Positions 1 to 8,147 are shown, counted from the stretch's first letter. The stretch: DNA of 35,484 nt from JBBRUG01 sp038247995 (GCA_038247995.1 JBBRUG010000014.1:1-35484); one strand, 5' to 3'. Numbers and translations: made by a program. The notes: generated by a model not told the origin, from the letters alone.

Positions 1-1580
1 ACGCCAGCCTCGGCGACCGCCGGATGCCCGGAGACTACCTCTTCGATCTCACGCGTGCCCAGCCGATGCCCGCTCACATTCAGCACTTCATCGGCGCGGC
101 CGAGCATAAATACATAGCCGTCTTCGTCCTGGATGGCGTAGTCGCCGGTCATATAAAGCAGTTTGCCGGGGAAGTGGTTCCAGTAGCTCTTGATGTAGCG
201 GTCGTCGTTGTTCCAGAGCGTCATCAGCATGCCGGGCGGCAGTGGGCCGTGATCGACGAGGAAGCCCTTCTCGCCGCGCGGCACGGTGTTGCCGTCGCTA
301 TCGACAACTTCCAGGTGATGCCCGAAAGCTGCTTTAGTCGGCGAACCGGGCTTGATCGGCAGCATCTCGACCCCGACCGGGTTGGTGAGCATACTCCAGC
401 CGCTCTCGGTTTGCCAATAATGGTCGATCACCGGTACGCCAAGGGCGGCGCTGGCCCACTCGTAGGTCGGCGCGTCGAGCGGCTCGCCGGCGGCGTAGAG
501 TAGTTTCAGTGAACTGAGGTCGGCGTCGCGCATCCACTGCTCGGGGAATTTGCGCAGCGCTCGTAGCGCCGTGGGCGCCGTGAACACATGGGTGACGCCG
601 TACTTCTCGATTACGCGCCACCAGACGCCGGGATCGGGATGGTCGGGGCGGCCCTCGTAGACCACCGTGGGCACGCCTTTGAGCAACGGGCCATACACAA
701 TATACGAATGCCCCACCACCCAGCCGATATCGGAGGTCGACCAGTAAACATCGCCGTCGCCGCAGTTATAAACCTGGCTCATGCTGGCGTGCAAGGCCAC
801 CATATAGCCGCCGGTGTCGCGCACAACGCCTTTTGGTTTGCCGGTGGTGCCGGAGGTGTAGAGGATGTAGGAAGGATCGGTGCTGGCGACAGGGGTTGGC
901 TCGACATACTTTTCGCCGCGCTGAGCAAGTTGTTCAGCCCAATCGAGATCGCGGCCCTGCTTCAGTTCGATCGGCACCAGACCGCGGTTCAGCACGAGCA
1001 CATCGCGGATACTGTCGGTTATGGCCGTTTCGATTGCCGCATCGATCATCGGCTTGAGCGGTACGGGCAACCCCTTGCGCATACTCGCATCGGCGGTAAG
1101 CACAAGCACCGGCTCGGCATCGTCGATGCGTTGGGCGAGCGAACTGGAGGCAAAACCGCCGAAGACCACCGAGTGGATCGCGCCGAGGCGTACGCAGGCG
1201 AGCATGCCGATAATCGCCTCGGGCACCATCGGCATATAAATCAGCACCCGATCGCCTTTGCGCACACCAAGATTCTTCAGCACACCAGCCAGCCGATTGA
1301 CTTCGCGGTACAGTTCAAAAAAGGTGAGCGTGCGCGACTGGCCGGTTTCGGCGCTCTCGAAGATCAGCGCGGCATGGCCGCGCCGTGCGCCCAGCGCATG
1401 CCGATCGACGGCGTTGTAGCAGATGTTGGTGGTGCCCCCAACAAACCAGCGGTAGAACGGCGGATTACTGGCGTCGAGCACTTTCTCCCAGGGCGTATAC
1501 CAGTGCAACTCGGCGGCGAGTTCGCCCCAGTAAGCTTCGGGATCTTCGATCGAGCGGCGGTGGGTCTCCGCGTAGCCCAT
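1..1580 (-). CDS. prpE: Propionate-CoA ligase (AMP-forming), 3' end cut by window
   Basis: Activates propionate (probably also acetate) to the acyl-CoA through an acyl-adenylate, in the cytoplasm. The 526 visible residues track E. coli-type PrpE closely: an N-terminal ACAS_N region, an NPPFYRWF segment near residue 39, the P-loop YTSGTTGKPKG at about 241-251 followed by the PrpE-type VVRDTGG, then GWVVGHSYIVYGPLL and YWQTESGW. PrpE proteins are about 630 residues, so roughly 100 C-terminal residues, including the catalytic lysine region, lie outside the window. The ATG at 1580 follows GAGGAGGTGTACGC, a strong ribosome binding site. Acetyl-CoA synthetase (Acs) is the main alternative, but the VVRDTGG and GWVVGHSYIVY segments favour PrpE. 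The three-domain propionyl-CoA synthase of the 3-hydroxypropionate bicycle is unlikely, because this protein starts exactly like standalone PrpE. Confidence 0.88.
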   Translation of the reverse strand, partial: MGYAETHRRSIEDPEAYWGELAAELHWYTPWEKVLDASNPPFYRWFVGGTTNICYNAVDRHALGARRGHAALIFESAETGQSRTLTFFELYREVNRLAGVLKNLGVRKGDRVLIYMPMVPEAIIGMLACVRLGAIHSVVFGGFASSSLAQRIDDAEPVLVLTADASMRKGLPVPLKPMIDAAIETAITDSIRDVLVLNRGLVPIELKQGRDLDWAEQLAQRGEKYVEPTPVASTDPSYILYTSGTTGKPKGVVRDTGGYMVALHASMSQVYNCGDGDVYWSTSDIGWVVGHSYIVYGPLLKGVPTVVYEGRPDHPDPGVWWRVIEKYGVTHVFTAPTALRALRKFPEQWMRDADLSSLKLLYAAGEPLDAPTYEWASAALGVPVIDHYWQTESGWSMLTNPVGVEMLPIKPGSPTKAAFGHHLEVVDSDGNTVPRGEKGFLVDHGPLPPGMLMTLWNNDDRYIKSYWNHFPGKLLYMTGDYAIQDEDGYVFMLGRADEVLNVSGHRLGTREIEEVVSGHPAVAEAG

Positions 1581-1642
1581 GCGTACACCTCCTCACTGAG
1601 GTTAGGCCAGCCGAATATGGGAAACGTTGTTACTGTTGGCAC

Positions 1643-1648
1643 ATTGTA
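1643..1648 (-). promoter_or_regulatory. Possible prpE -10 element
   Basis: On the minus strand TACAAT lies about 60 bp upstream of the prpE start. No good -35 is spaced correctly from it, so this is only a weak candidate. Confidence 0.3.
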
Positions 1649-1700
1649 CGCGATCTCAGTCAAGCTTGCGTAAGCTGGCTGTAAATTTTTCGTAAACTGG

Positions 1701-1799
1701 CGCACTGAGCAGCATGATTGAGTTGCAGAGGCCACTGAACCGGGTGGCTCGCGGCGTCTCGCGTCATCGTACGCAGGCTCACTCGATCTGAGCAATGCT
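1701..1799 (+). repeat. Dispersed intergenic repeat, copy A
   Basis: About 99 bp, starting CGCACTGAGCAGCATGATTG and ending CGATCTGAGCAATGCT. The first ~50 bp and last ~25 bp match copy B at 27530-27627 almost base for base, while the middle has diverged. Shorter, inverted relatives lie at 19443-19524 and 34376-34427. It sits between prpE and the 3' end of dnaA. No open frame is shared between copies, so it looks non-coding. Confidence 0.85.
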
Positions 1800-1818
1800 A
1801 AAAAGCGCTGACACACAA

Positions 1819-1853
1819 GCGGGGGGGCGTGTGCTGTACACACGCCCCCCCGC
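1819..1853. terminator. Perfect 15-bp hairpin downstream of dnaA
   Basis: GCGGGGGGGCGTGTG (1819-1833) pairs perfectly with 1839-1853 around the loop CTGTA. It lies 90 bp past the dnaA stop in the direction of dnaA transcription. The nearest T-run on that strand (TTTTT) is about 14 nt beyond the stem, so it is not a textbook intrinsic terminator. It may act as an RNA stabiliser or a U-poor terminator. The run of seven G is unusual. Confidence 0.6.
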
Positions 1854-1943
1854 TGATCAATCTCGTAAAGCGCGGGCGCGGGATGCAGAATGGCGACGGC
1901 GGCGAACGTGGCTCACCGTCACAGGGGCGCCGGTCTTTACGCT

Positions 1944-3428
1944 TTACGCATTTTGCGCGTAGAGTTTTTCGCGAATATGCAACACTTCGTTGCGTAAACG
2001 AGTGTCGGCGTTAATCTCCTCGGCGATCTTGTCGCAGCCGTGCATCACGGTGGTGTGGTCGCGGCCGCCAAGCAGATTGCCGATATCGACAAGTGAGCAC
2101 TCGGTTTCTTCACGCAGCAGATACATAGCCACGTGGCGCGGCACAACGATATTGCGCGAACGTCCGCGACCGGTAATGTGGCGCACCTCAACGCCGAAAT
2201 GTTCGCTCACGACCTGAATAATTGTGTCGGGAGTGATCCGCCGGCGGCGTTGCCCGCCCAGCAGATCAGCCAGGGCCAGCGCAGCAAGATCAACCGTAAT
2301 CGGCGCGTTATGCAGTTTGGCATAGGCGGCAACCCGGTTCAAGCTGCCTTCAAGTTCGCGGATGTTGCTCTGGATCTTGTGCGCCAGAAAATCGAACACA
2401 TCGTCGGGCACATGCACATTCATCTGCTCGCCCTTGGCGCGCAAAATGGCGGTACGGGTTTCGAGATCGGGCGCCTGCACATCGCAAATCAGGCCCCATT
2501 CGAAGCGCGAACGCAAGCGTTCCTCCAGCGTAACAATCGCCTTGGGCGGCCGATCCGAGCTGATCACAATGTGCTTCGCGGCCGAGTGTAACGTATTAAA
2601 AGTATGAAAGAATTCTTCCTGCGTCGCGTCTTTTCCGGCGATGAACTGAATATCGTCGATGAGTAAAATGTCGATATTGCGGTAGCGAATGCGGAATTCT
2701 TCCGTCTGCTGACGCCGAATAGCGTTAATCAGATCATTCGTAAATTTTTCGCTTGAGACATAGAGCACATTGATCTCCGGGTCACGGTCGAGCACATAGT
2801 TGCCGATCGCATGGAGCAAGTGCGTTTTGCCCAGCCCGACGCCGCCGTACAAGAACAGCGGGTTGTAGTGCTGGCCGGGGTTATCGGCGACGGCCAGACA
2901 AGCCGCGTGGGCCATGCGGTTGCTGGAGCCGACAACATACCGTGCGAAGGTGTAGTTCGGGTTGAGCATACCCGTACGCATCGCGCTGCTGAGATCCAGT
3001 TGTACGGCCCGGTCGCTCTCGCCGATGCTATGCCCGTTGCCGTTCCCATTGCCGTTACGGTACTCAGGGGCATCCCCATCGCCATAGGTGCGCCCATAGC
3101 CGCTCGTTCCCGCATCGCTGCGGCCGGCGCTGCTGTGCATAATCACAACTTGGACCTGAACCGGATAACCAACCACATCCCCCAGGCTCCGCCGTACGGG
3201 AGCCAGAAAGCGGTTTTCCAGGCCTTCTTTGTGGAAGGTCGTGAGCGTGCCAACTATCGCCAACCCGTCGCTGAGTGCGATCAGCTGTGTGCCGCGTAGC
3301 CAGGTCTCGAAGTCCTGCCGCGATGTCTGCAGCTCGATCGTGCCTAACGCGGCTTTCCAGATCTGCGCTAGGTTCACTGGCTTCTCCCTTAATGTAGCCA
3401 TAGCGATCCAGGGCGCATGGATCATCAT
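1944..3428 (-). CDS. dnaA: Chromosomal replication initiator DnaA
   Basis: Binds DnaA boxes and melts the origin. All four domains are visible: domain I (about 18-95), a linker with an Asn-Gly run (NGNGNGNG, 125-132), the AAA+ domain III with Walker A GGVGLGKT (195-202) and Walker B ILLIDD (254-259), and domain IV with the DNA-binding signature DHTTVMHGCDKI (457-468). The ATG at 3428 has GGAG seven bases upstream. The internal ATG at 3401 (MATLREKPV) fits the usual family N-terminus better but lacks a clear Shine-Dalgarno, so either start is possible. The gene has its own promoter at 3519-3547 and lies next to a probable origin. Confidence 0.97.
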   Translation of the reverse strand: MMIHAPWIAMATLREKPVNLAQIWKAALGTIELQTSRQDFETWLRGTQLIALSDGLAIVGTLTTFHKEGLENRFLAPVRRSLGDVVGYPVQVQVVIMHSSAGRSDAGTSGYGRTYGDGDAPEYRNGNGNGNGHSIGESDRAVQLDLSSAMRTGMLNPNYTFARYVVGSSNRMAHAACLAVADNPGQHYNPLFLYGGVGLGKTHLLHAIGNYVLDRDPEINVLYVSSEKFTNDLINAIRRQQTEEFRIRYRNIDILLIDDIQFIAGKDATQEEFFHTFNTLHSAAKHIVISSDRPPKAIVTLEERLRSRFEWGLICDVQAPDLETRTAILRAKGEQMNVHVPDDVFDFLAHKIQSNIRELEGSLNRVAAYAKLHNAPITVDLAALALADLLGGQRRRRITPDTIIQVVSEHFGVEVRHITGRGRSRNIVVPRHVAMYLLREETECSLVDIGNLLGGRDHTTVMHGCDKIAEEINADTRLRNEVLHIREKLYAQNA

Positions 3429-3790
3429 ACGCCCGCTCCATAATCACGGCTTAAGCGGCGCTCATTCGTTTATCTGGTTGGCGCAGGGGGCGATGGTGCT
3501 TTCGATCAACGTGGCCCGATCATACTCGATCATGCTGCGCTTTTCAAGAAACATAACGTGCAAATACCAAAGAGTTGCTTATCGAACATGCGGCTCGTAC
3601 AAACGACTTTCTTTCGATTGCGGTGCGTGATTCGGCTGCCGTACCTGGTGGGCGCATGTGGATAACTTTTGTTCTGTCACTACTTTTGCCGGTAGTGCTC
3701 AGCATTGCAATGGGCGGGGGGGCGCTGCTTGAACGGCGTAACACTTCTCAATCGACATGTGGATAACCTGGGTCGGCCTGTGGAAAACGA
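3429..3790. other. Probable replication origin (oriC) region
   Basis: The 319-bp gap upstream of dnaA plus the 3' tip of scpB. It holds two perfect DnaA boxes, TGTGGATAA at 3657-3665 and 3758-3766, and a near-match TGTGGAAAA at 3779-3787, all in the same orientation. A relatively A/T-rich segment lies around 3540-3580. The last two boxes fall inside the scpB reading frame. Being next to dnaA is typical for oriC. Only three boxes are visible, so a minor regulatory cluster remains possible. Confidence 0.55.
3519..3547 (-). promoter_or_regulatory. dnaA promoter
   Basis: On the minus strand TTGAAA (3542-3547) is followed by a 17-bp spacer and TATGAT (3519-3524), a good sigma-70 type pair. Transcription would start near 3512, giving an 84-nt leader to the ATG at 3428. 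Confidence 0.65.
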
Positions 3791-4449
3791 GTGGACGAGC
3801 CATTCATTATCGATTCGGCATCTTCTGCGGTTGGATGAACCCCAGTTTGCGCGTCTCCCGCGATCGCCGGCGCTTCCGGTAACGGCAGCGCTAAGGGCGG
3901 TAGTTCAGCGAGGTTGGCGAGTCCAAAGGTTTGCAAGAAACTTGGTGTCGTGGCATACAAGATCGGACGACCGACAGTGTCGAGCCGACCGGCTTCACTG
4001 ATCAGATCGCGGGTGAGCAGCGCGCGAACCGTGCCGCTACTATCGACGCCGCGAATCGCATCGACCTGTGCGCGGGTGATCGGCTGGCGATACGCGATGA
4101 TCGCCAAAACTTCCAGGGCCGCCGGTGAAAGCCGCCCACTTGCCTGTACGCCGAGAAAGCGTGCTACGGCCGCTGCGCTCTCGGGTGCGCTTACCAGTTG
4201 CACCTGGTCGGCATGGCGTTGGATGCGGATCCCGCGGCGCTGGTACAGGTGCCCGAGTTCGCTCAGAGCCGCCTCGATCGTGTCGGCCGGTAGTTCAAGC
4301 GCGCGCGCGAGTTGGCCCACCGGCACCGGCTCACCGGCTACAAAAAGCAGGCTTTCGACCAGTTGCGTAGTGGTTGGCGCCAGCGGCGGCGGCATCTGCG
4401 GCAACGACGGTTGGATCTGATCCGGCGGAAGCTGATCGGACTCATGCAT
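3748..4449 (-). CDS. scpB: Segregation and condensation protein B
   Basis: Winged-helix partner of the SMC-ScpA condensin complex. The 233 residues cover both winged-helix domains: LVESLLFVAGEPVPVGQLARAL near the N-terminus and LEVLAIIAYRQPITRAQVDAIRG with GRPILYATTPSFLQTFGL in the second half. I chose the ATG at 4449 because GAGG lies five bases upstream and the likely -10 (4484-4489) would put the longer start at 4485 outside the transcript. The C-terminal extension after LAELPPL is low in complexity, and its last residues are encoded by DNA carrying two DnaA boxes. No scpA or smc is visible in the window. Confidence 0.92.
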   Translation of the reverse strand: MHESDQLPPDQIQPSLPQMPPPLAPTTTQLVESLLFVAGEPVPVGQLARALELPADTIEAALSELGHLYQRRGIRIQRHADQVQLVSAPESAAAVARFLGVQASGRLSPAALEVLAIIAYRQPITRAQVDAIRGVDSSGTVRALLTRDLISEAGRLDTVGRPILYATTPSFLQTFGLANLAELPPLALPLPEAPAIAGDAQTGVHPTAEDAESIMNGSSTRFPQADPGYPHVD

Positions 4450-4483
4450 AGTCACCTCAAGAGCATGAACGCAATAGCGGCGC

Positions 4484-4489
4484 ATTGTA
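4484..4489 (-). promoter_or_regulatory. scpB -10 element
   Basis: TACAAT on the minus strand, about 35 bp upstream of the ATG at 4449. The -35 zone falls inside the 4501-4535 palindrome and has no good TTGACA match. Confidence 0.45.
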
Positions 4490-4500
4490 CCAGATTCATG

Positions 4501-4535
4501 TTGTTAAGCGTGCGGCGCCGCCCCACGCTTAACAA
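4501..4535. promoter_or_regulatory. 12-bp perfect inverted repeat between scpB and trpG
   Basis: TTGTTAAGCGTG (4501-4512) and CACGCTTAACAA (4524-4535) are perfect inverted arms around an 11-nt GC-rich loop. It lies between divergent genes, so it cannot be a normal terminator for either. It overlaps the scpB -35 zone and sits just upstream of the trpG -10, as an operator would. No regulator gene is next to it. Confidence 0.55.
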
Positions 4536-4558
4536 TACCCCACCGGGAGGAAACAGCG

Positions 4559-4567
4559 TGCTATACT
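4559..4567 (+). promoter_or_regulatory. trpG extended -10 promoter
   Basis: TGC followed by TATACT (4562-4567) is an extended -10 element. The same nine bases occur at 16327-16335. Transcription would start near 4574, leaving a short leader before the trpG ATG. Confidence 0.55.
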
Positions 4568-4600
4568 TCATCTAGAATCACCAGTTTTTGGGAGGCGTGT

Positions 4601-5164
4601 ATGTATGTGCTCTTGCTCGATAATTACGATTCGTTCACCTATAACCTTTTCCAATACCTCAGTGAGTTGGGCGCGCAGGTGGAAGTTGTGCGCAATGATG
4701 CAGTGAGCGTGGCCGAGATTGCGGCGAAGCGCCCAGACCGGATTGTGGTCAGCCCCGGCCCGTGTACGCCCAGCGACGCCGGGATCAGCGTCGAACTCAT
4801 TCAGGAACTTGGCCCCCACGTGCCGACCCTTGGCGTTTGTCTCGGCCATCAGGCGCTCGGTCAGGCCTTTGGCGGCGCTGTTGTGCGTGCGCCCACTGTG
4901 ATGCATGGCAAGATCTCGGCCATCCATCACGCCGGCCAGGGTGTTTTCGCCGATCTGCCCGCGCCCTTCCCCGCTACCCGTTACCATTCGCTGATCGTGC
5001 GCCGCGAAGACTTGCCCGCCGATCTTGAGGTAACCGCCTGGACGGAAGATGGCCTGATTATGGGCCTGCGCCATCGTACCCACCCGATCCAGGGTGTTCA
5101 GTTCCACCCCGAGTCGATCATGACCGATGCAGGGAAACAGTTGTTACGGAATTTTTTGGCGTGA
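4601..5164 (+). CDS. trpG: Glutamine amidotransferase of anthranilate/aminodeoxychorismate synthase
   Basis: Class I glutamine amidotransferase that supplies ammonia to TrpE or PabB. The full length of 187 residues is normal. The triad is visible: Cys80 in GVCLGHQALGQAFGG, and His169 and Glu171 in FHPESI. The oxyanion-hole segment SPGPCTPSDAG is near 51-61. GGGAGG precedes the ATG by a few bases. No synthase large subunit is adjacent, so trpG and pabA (or one subunit serving both pathways) cannot be told apart here. Confidence 0.9.
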   Translation: MYVLLLDNYDSFTYNLFQYLSELGAQVEVVRNDAVSVAEIAAKRPDRIVVSPGPCTPSDAGISVELIQELGPHVPTLGVCLGHQALGQAFGGAVVRAPTVMHGKISAIHHAGQGVFADLPAPFPATRYHSLIVRREDLPADLEVTAWTEDGLIMGLRHRTHPIQGVQFHPESIMTDAGKQLLRNFLA

Positions 5165-5193
5165 GGCGCAAGGCGTGGTATGCATGTGAAGGG

Positions 5194-5215
5194 GGGTAGC
5201 CCAACGTGGCTGCCC
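5194..5215 (+). terminator. Possible hairpin after trpG
   Basis: GGGTAGCC (5194-5201) and GGCTGCCC (5208-5215) form an 8-bp stem with one G-U pair and a 6-nt loop, 30 bp past the trpG stop. No T-run follows, so this is a weak call. Confidence 0.35.
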
Positions 5216-5257
5216 ACTCACCGATGCACGTGCCGCCCGCCGCTCGCCCACGCCCGG

Positions 5258-5285
5258 TTAACATAACAATTATGGACATTACAAC
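5258..5285 (+). promoter_or_regulatory. Possible hppD promoter
   Basis: TTAACA (5258-5263), a 16-bp spacer and TACAAC (5280-5285) lie in the A/T-rich stretch upstream of hppD. Both hexamers are imperfect. Confidence 0.35.
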
Positions 5286-5339
5286 AGTCAGTCAACAAGC
5301 CCAGATCGACGAACAGCGCACGCTGATAAGGAGCGTACA

Positions 5340-6440
5340 ATGACGTCCGCTTACGACCCACTCGACCTCCTTGGGATCGACCATGTTGAGTTCTACGTCA
5401 GTAATGCCCGCCAGGCGGCCCACTTCTACCGCACCACTCTCGGCCTCACTCCCACCGCCTATGCCGGCCTGGAAACGGGCCAACGCGATCGAACCAGCTA
5501 TGTGCTTCAGCGGCGTAATGTGCGCTTTGTGCTCACCGCGCCGCTCTTGCCCGACCACCCGATTGCGGCGCATGTTGCGCGCCACGGCGATGGGGTGAAG
5601 GATATCGCCCTGCGCGTACACGATGCCGCTGCCGCTTATAACGCCGCCGTCGCTAACGGCGCTGTCGGCGTGCAGGCGCCCACGGTGCTGGAAGACGACG
5701 ACGGACGGGTGGTGCGCGCCAGCATCGCCACCTACGGCGATACAATCCATAGCTTCATCGAGCGCGAGAACTACGCAGGCCCGTTTTTGCCCGGCTTTAC
5801 GGCGCTGCCGACAGACGTTCCGGTGCCGTCAACCGGTATTGCCGCAATCGACCATATCGTCGGCAATGTCGAACTGGGCGCGATGAACCGCTGGGTCGGT
5901 TTTTATCGCGGAGTGCTTGGCTTTGCCCAGTTGGTTCATTTTGACGATCAGGATATTTCGACCGAATACTCGGCCCTGATGTCGAAAGTGATGCAAAACG
6001 GCACCGGCAAGGTGAAGTTTCCGATCAATGAGCCGGCTGATGGGCGGCGCAAGAGCCAGATCGAAGAGTTTCTCGAATATTACGGCGGCCCCGGCGTGCA
6101 GCATATCGCCCTTGCCACCGGCGATATTTGCGCCACCGTCGATGCACTGCGGGCCGCAGGCGTGCCGTTTATCAGCGTACCTGCCGTCTACTACAACGAG
6201 CTTGAGGCGCGAGTAGGCGCCATCGATGAAAGTCGGGCGGCGCTTCAGGCGCGCGGTATCCTGGTTGATCGTGATGACGATGGCTACCTGTTGCAAATTT
6301 TCTCGCAACCGCTGCAAGATCGGCCGACGCTGTTTGTCGAGATCATTCAGCGTAAGGGTAGCCGCGGCTTCGGCAAGGGGAATTTCAAGGCGCTCTTTGA
6401 AGCAATTGAGCGTGACCAGGCGCGGCGCGGCAATCTGTAG
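5340..6440 (+). CDS. hppD: 4-Hydroxyphenylpyruvate dioxygenase
   Basis: Non-haem Fe(II) enzyme that converts 4-hydroxyphenylpyruvate to homogentisate in tyrosine breakdown. The 366 residues have two VOC (glyoxalase-fold) halves. The C-terminal half carries the iron ligands His172 (IDHIVGN), His255 (GVQHIAL) and Glu334 (LFVEIIQR), and ends with the family-typical GSRGFGKGNFKALFEAIE. AAGGAG precedes the ATG. It is the first gene of an aromatic-degradation block; the kinase gene starts two bases after its stop, and a FAH-family hydrolase and hmgA follow. Confidence 0.95.
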   Translation: MTSAYDPLDLLGIDHVEFYVSNARQAAHFYRTTLGLTPTAYAGLETGQRDRTSYVLQRRNVRFVLTAPLLPDHPIAAHVARHGDGVKDIALRVHDAAAAYNAAVANGAVGVQAPTVLEDDDGRVVRASIATYGDTIHSFIERENYAGPFLPGFTALPTDVPVPSTGIAAIDHIVGNVELGAMNRWVGFYRGVLGFAQLVHFDDQDISTEYSALMSKVMQNGTGKVKFPINEPADGRRKSQIEEFLEYYGGPGVQHIALATGDICATVDALRAAGVPFISVPAVYYNELEARVGAIDESRAALQARGILVDRDDDGYLLQIFSQPLQDRPTLFVEIIQRKGSRGFGKGNFKALFEAIERDQARRGNL

Positions 6441-6442
6441 GT

Positions 6443-8095
6443 ATGCTCATGCCTCGGCTCCCCAATTATCGTCAGATTAACCTATCCATGCTCTCCTTGA
6501 TGGCGGTCGGTACGTTAGCCTGGGGTAGTGCTGCTCTGATCTTTGGCGAACCGATTGCTATGGTTGTTCTGGGCGGCTCGCTGGTCTATCTGGTGTTGTG
6601 CATTACCTATCTCTGTCACTGGGATTGGGCGCGTTATGCGGCGGTGATCGTGACGGTGTTGATGACCGGCTTGATCCTGCCCGAGCCGTTTGTCACGCAG
6701 ACGATGCCGGCTGAGGTGCTGTTTCCGGTGATCTTCGCCCTGGTGATGGCCGGGCCGGGCTGGATGATCGGGGCGCTGCTTGGCACGCTGCTGTTGTTGC
6801 TGATCCGGGCCGGCGGTGTCGGCATCTACGCCCAACTCCAGACCTGGATCTCGCTCACGATGCTTGTGGGTGGTATGTTGCTGAGCCATGTGTTGACGCG
6901 GCGGGCACGTGCGGAAGCTGAGACGCAGGCGGCTGAACTCAATAGCGCTCTGGCGCACGCCGATGCGCAGGCCCAAACCCTTGCTCAGCAACGCGACGAA
7001 CTGCGCTTTCAGGCCAATTTGCTCGCTCTGATGGGCGAAGCAGTGCTGGCAATCGATCAGGTCGGGGTGGTCATTTATTGGAATTCGGCTGCCGAGCGAC
7101 TGCTCGGCTTCAGCGCCGATGAACTGCTTGGCCAGTCGATTATGCGCATTGCCGTCAGCTCTGAGGGCCAGGAGGTGGCTACGCAGGATCTGCAACGGGT
7201 TGCGCGCGGCGAAGGCCAGAGCGGTGAACGCTTGCTGCGGCGGCGGAGCGGCGAAGTTTTTTTGGCTGCGGTCGTCGAGACGATCTTGCGCGATGAGGAC
7301 GGCGCGCCGAAGGGTGTGCTCAGTGTGATCAGTGATCTGAGTGCGGGCAAGCTGATGGAACAGCAACTTGCGCAGGCGCGCCGCCTGGAGAGTATCGGGC
7401 GCCTGGCCGGCGGTGTGGCGCATGACTTCAACAACATGCTCACGGTGATCGGCGGCCATGCCGCACTCGCCCGCGATAGCCTGGACGCTCGGCATGCGGC
7501 GCAAGAAGATCTGGACGCAATCGTTAGCGCTACTGAACGCGCAGGCATGCTGACCCATCAGTTACTCGCCTTTGGGCGTGGTCAGGTGATTAGCCCGCAG
7601 CCCAGCGATGTGAATCAACTGATCTCCGCGCTAATCCCCTTGCTGAAACGGCTGATCAGCGAGTCCATTACGCTGAAGCTAGAACTGGCGCCTCAGTTGC
7701 CGTTGGTGCGCATCGATACGGGACAAATCGAGCAGGTGCTGATGAATCTCAGTACCAATGCGCGTGATGCAATGCCGCTGGGCGGTTGCCTGACGCTTTC
7801 AACTGCCGAAGTCGTACTTAGCGCAGCCGCTGTGCAGGCGCATCCTGGGCTTGCCGCCGGCGCGTATGTTATGTTCGCTGTCGCTGATACCGGCATCGGC
7901 ATGCCGCAAGATGTGCAGCAGCGCGCCTTTGAGCCGTTTTTTACCACTAAGGATGTCGGCACAGGAAGCGGGCTCGGCCTGGCGATCTGCTATGGCATTG
8001 TGCGCCAGCACGACGGCCAGATCTGGATCACGAGTGAGCTTGATCAGGGCACAACTGTGCGGGTCTACCTGCCGATTGATCCTCTGGTGGGCTGA
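6443..8095 (+). CDS. PAS-domain sensor histidine kinase, membrane-bound
   Basis: Two-component sensor kinase of 550 residues. An N-terminal block of several hydrophobic helices (about 13-155) is followed by a coiled-coil-like stretch (about 155-190), a PAS domain (about 190-310), a HisKA segment with the phospho-accepting His near 327 in GVAHDFNN, and an ATPase domain with N box STNARDAM (about 435-442), DTGIGM, FEPFFTT and GTGSGLGLAI (about 505-514). There is no receiver domain, and no response regulator gene is nearby. It starts two bases after hppD, so it is probably cotranscribed with tyrosine catabolism. What it senses cannot be read from the sequence. A second in-frame ATG lies six bases downstream, and the ribosome binding site is weak. 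Confidence 0.9.
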   Translation: MLMPRLPNYRQINLSMLSLMAVGTLAWGSAALIFGEPIAMVVLGGSLVYLVLCITYLCHWDWARYAAVIVTVLMTGLILPEPFVTQTMPAEVLFPVIFALVMAGPGWMIGALLGTLLLLLIRAGGVGIYAQLQTWISLTMLVGGMLLSHVLTRRARAEAETQAAELNSALAHADAQAQTLAQQRDELRFQANLLALMGEAVLAIDQVGVVIYWNSAAERLLGFSADELLGQSIMRIAVSSEGQEVATQDLQRVARGEGQSGERLLRRRSGEVFLAAVVETILRDEDGAPKGVLSVISDLSAGKLMEQQLAQARRLESIGRLAGGVAHDFNNMLTVIGGHAALARDSLDARHAAQEDLDAIVSATERAGMLTHQLLAFGRGQVISPQPSDVNQLISALIPLLKRLISESITLKLELAPQLPLVRIDTGQIEQVLMNLSTNARDAMPLGGCLTLSTAEVVLSAAAVQAHPGLAAGAYVMFAVADTGIGMPQDVQQRAFEPFFTTKDVGTGSGLGLAICYGIVRQHDGQIWITSELDQGTTVRVYLPIDPLVG

Positions 8096-8141
8096 TCTGC
8101 TGCATCCACCGCAGATGCGCCCATGCGGGCAGGGCATTCGT

Positions 8142-8147
8142 TATAAT
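8142..8147 (+). promoter_or_regulatory. Possible promoter for the FAH-hmgA pair
   Basis: A perfect TATAAT lies 57 bp upstream of the FAH-family gene, in the 109-bp gap after the kinase. No convincing -35 is seen. It could let FAH and hmgA be transcribed separately from hppD and the kinase. Confidence 0.45.

Noticed and set aside
1..1580. Propionyl-CoA synthase (three-domain) of the 3-hydroxypropionate bicycle
   Set aside because: The N-terminus and motifs match standalone PrpE from the first residues; the fused enzyme cannot be inferred from this part.
588..1673. 361-codon plus-strand frame
   Set aside because: Antisense of prpE; composition is that of a shadow frame.
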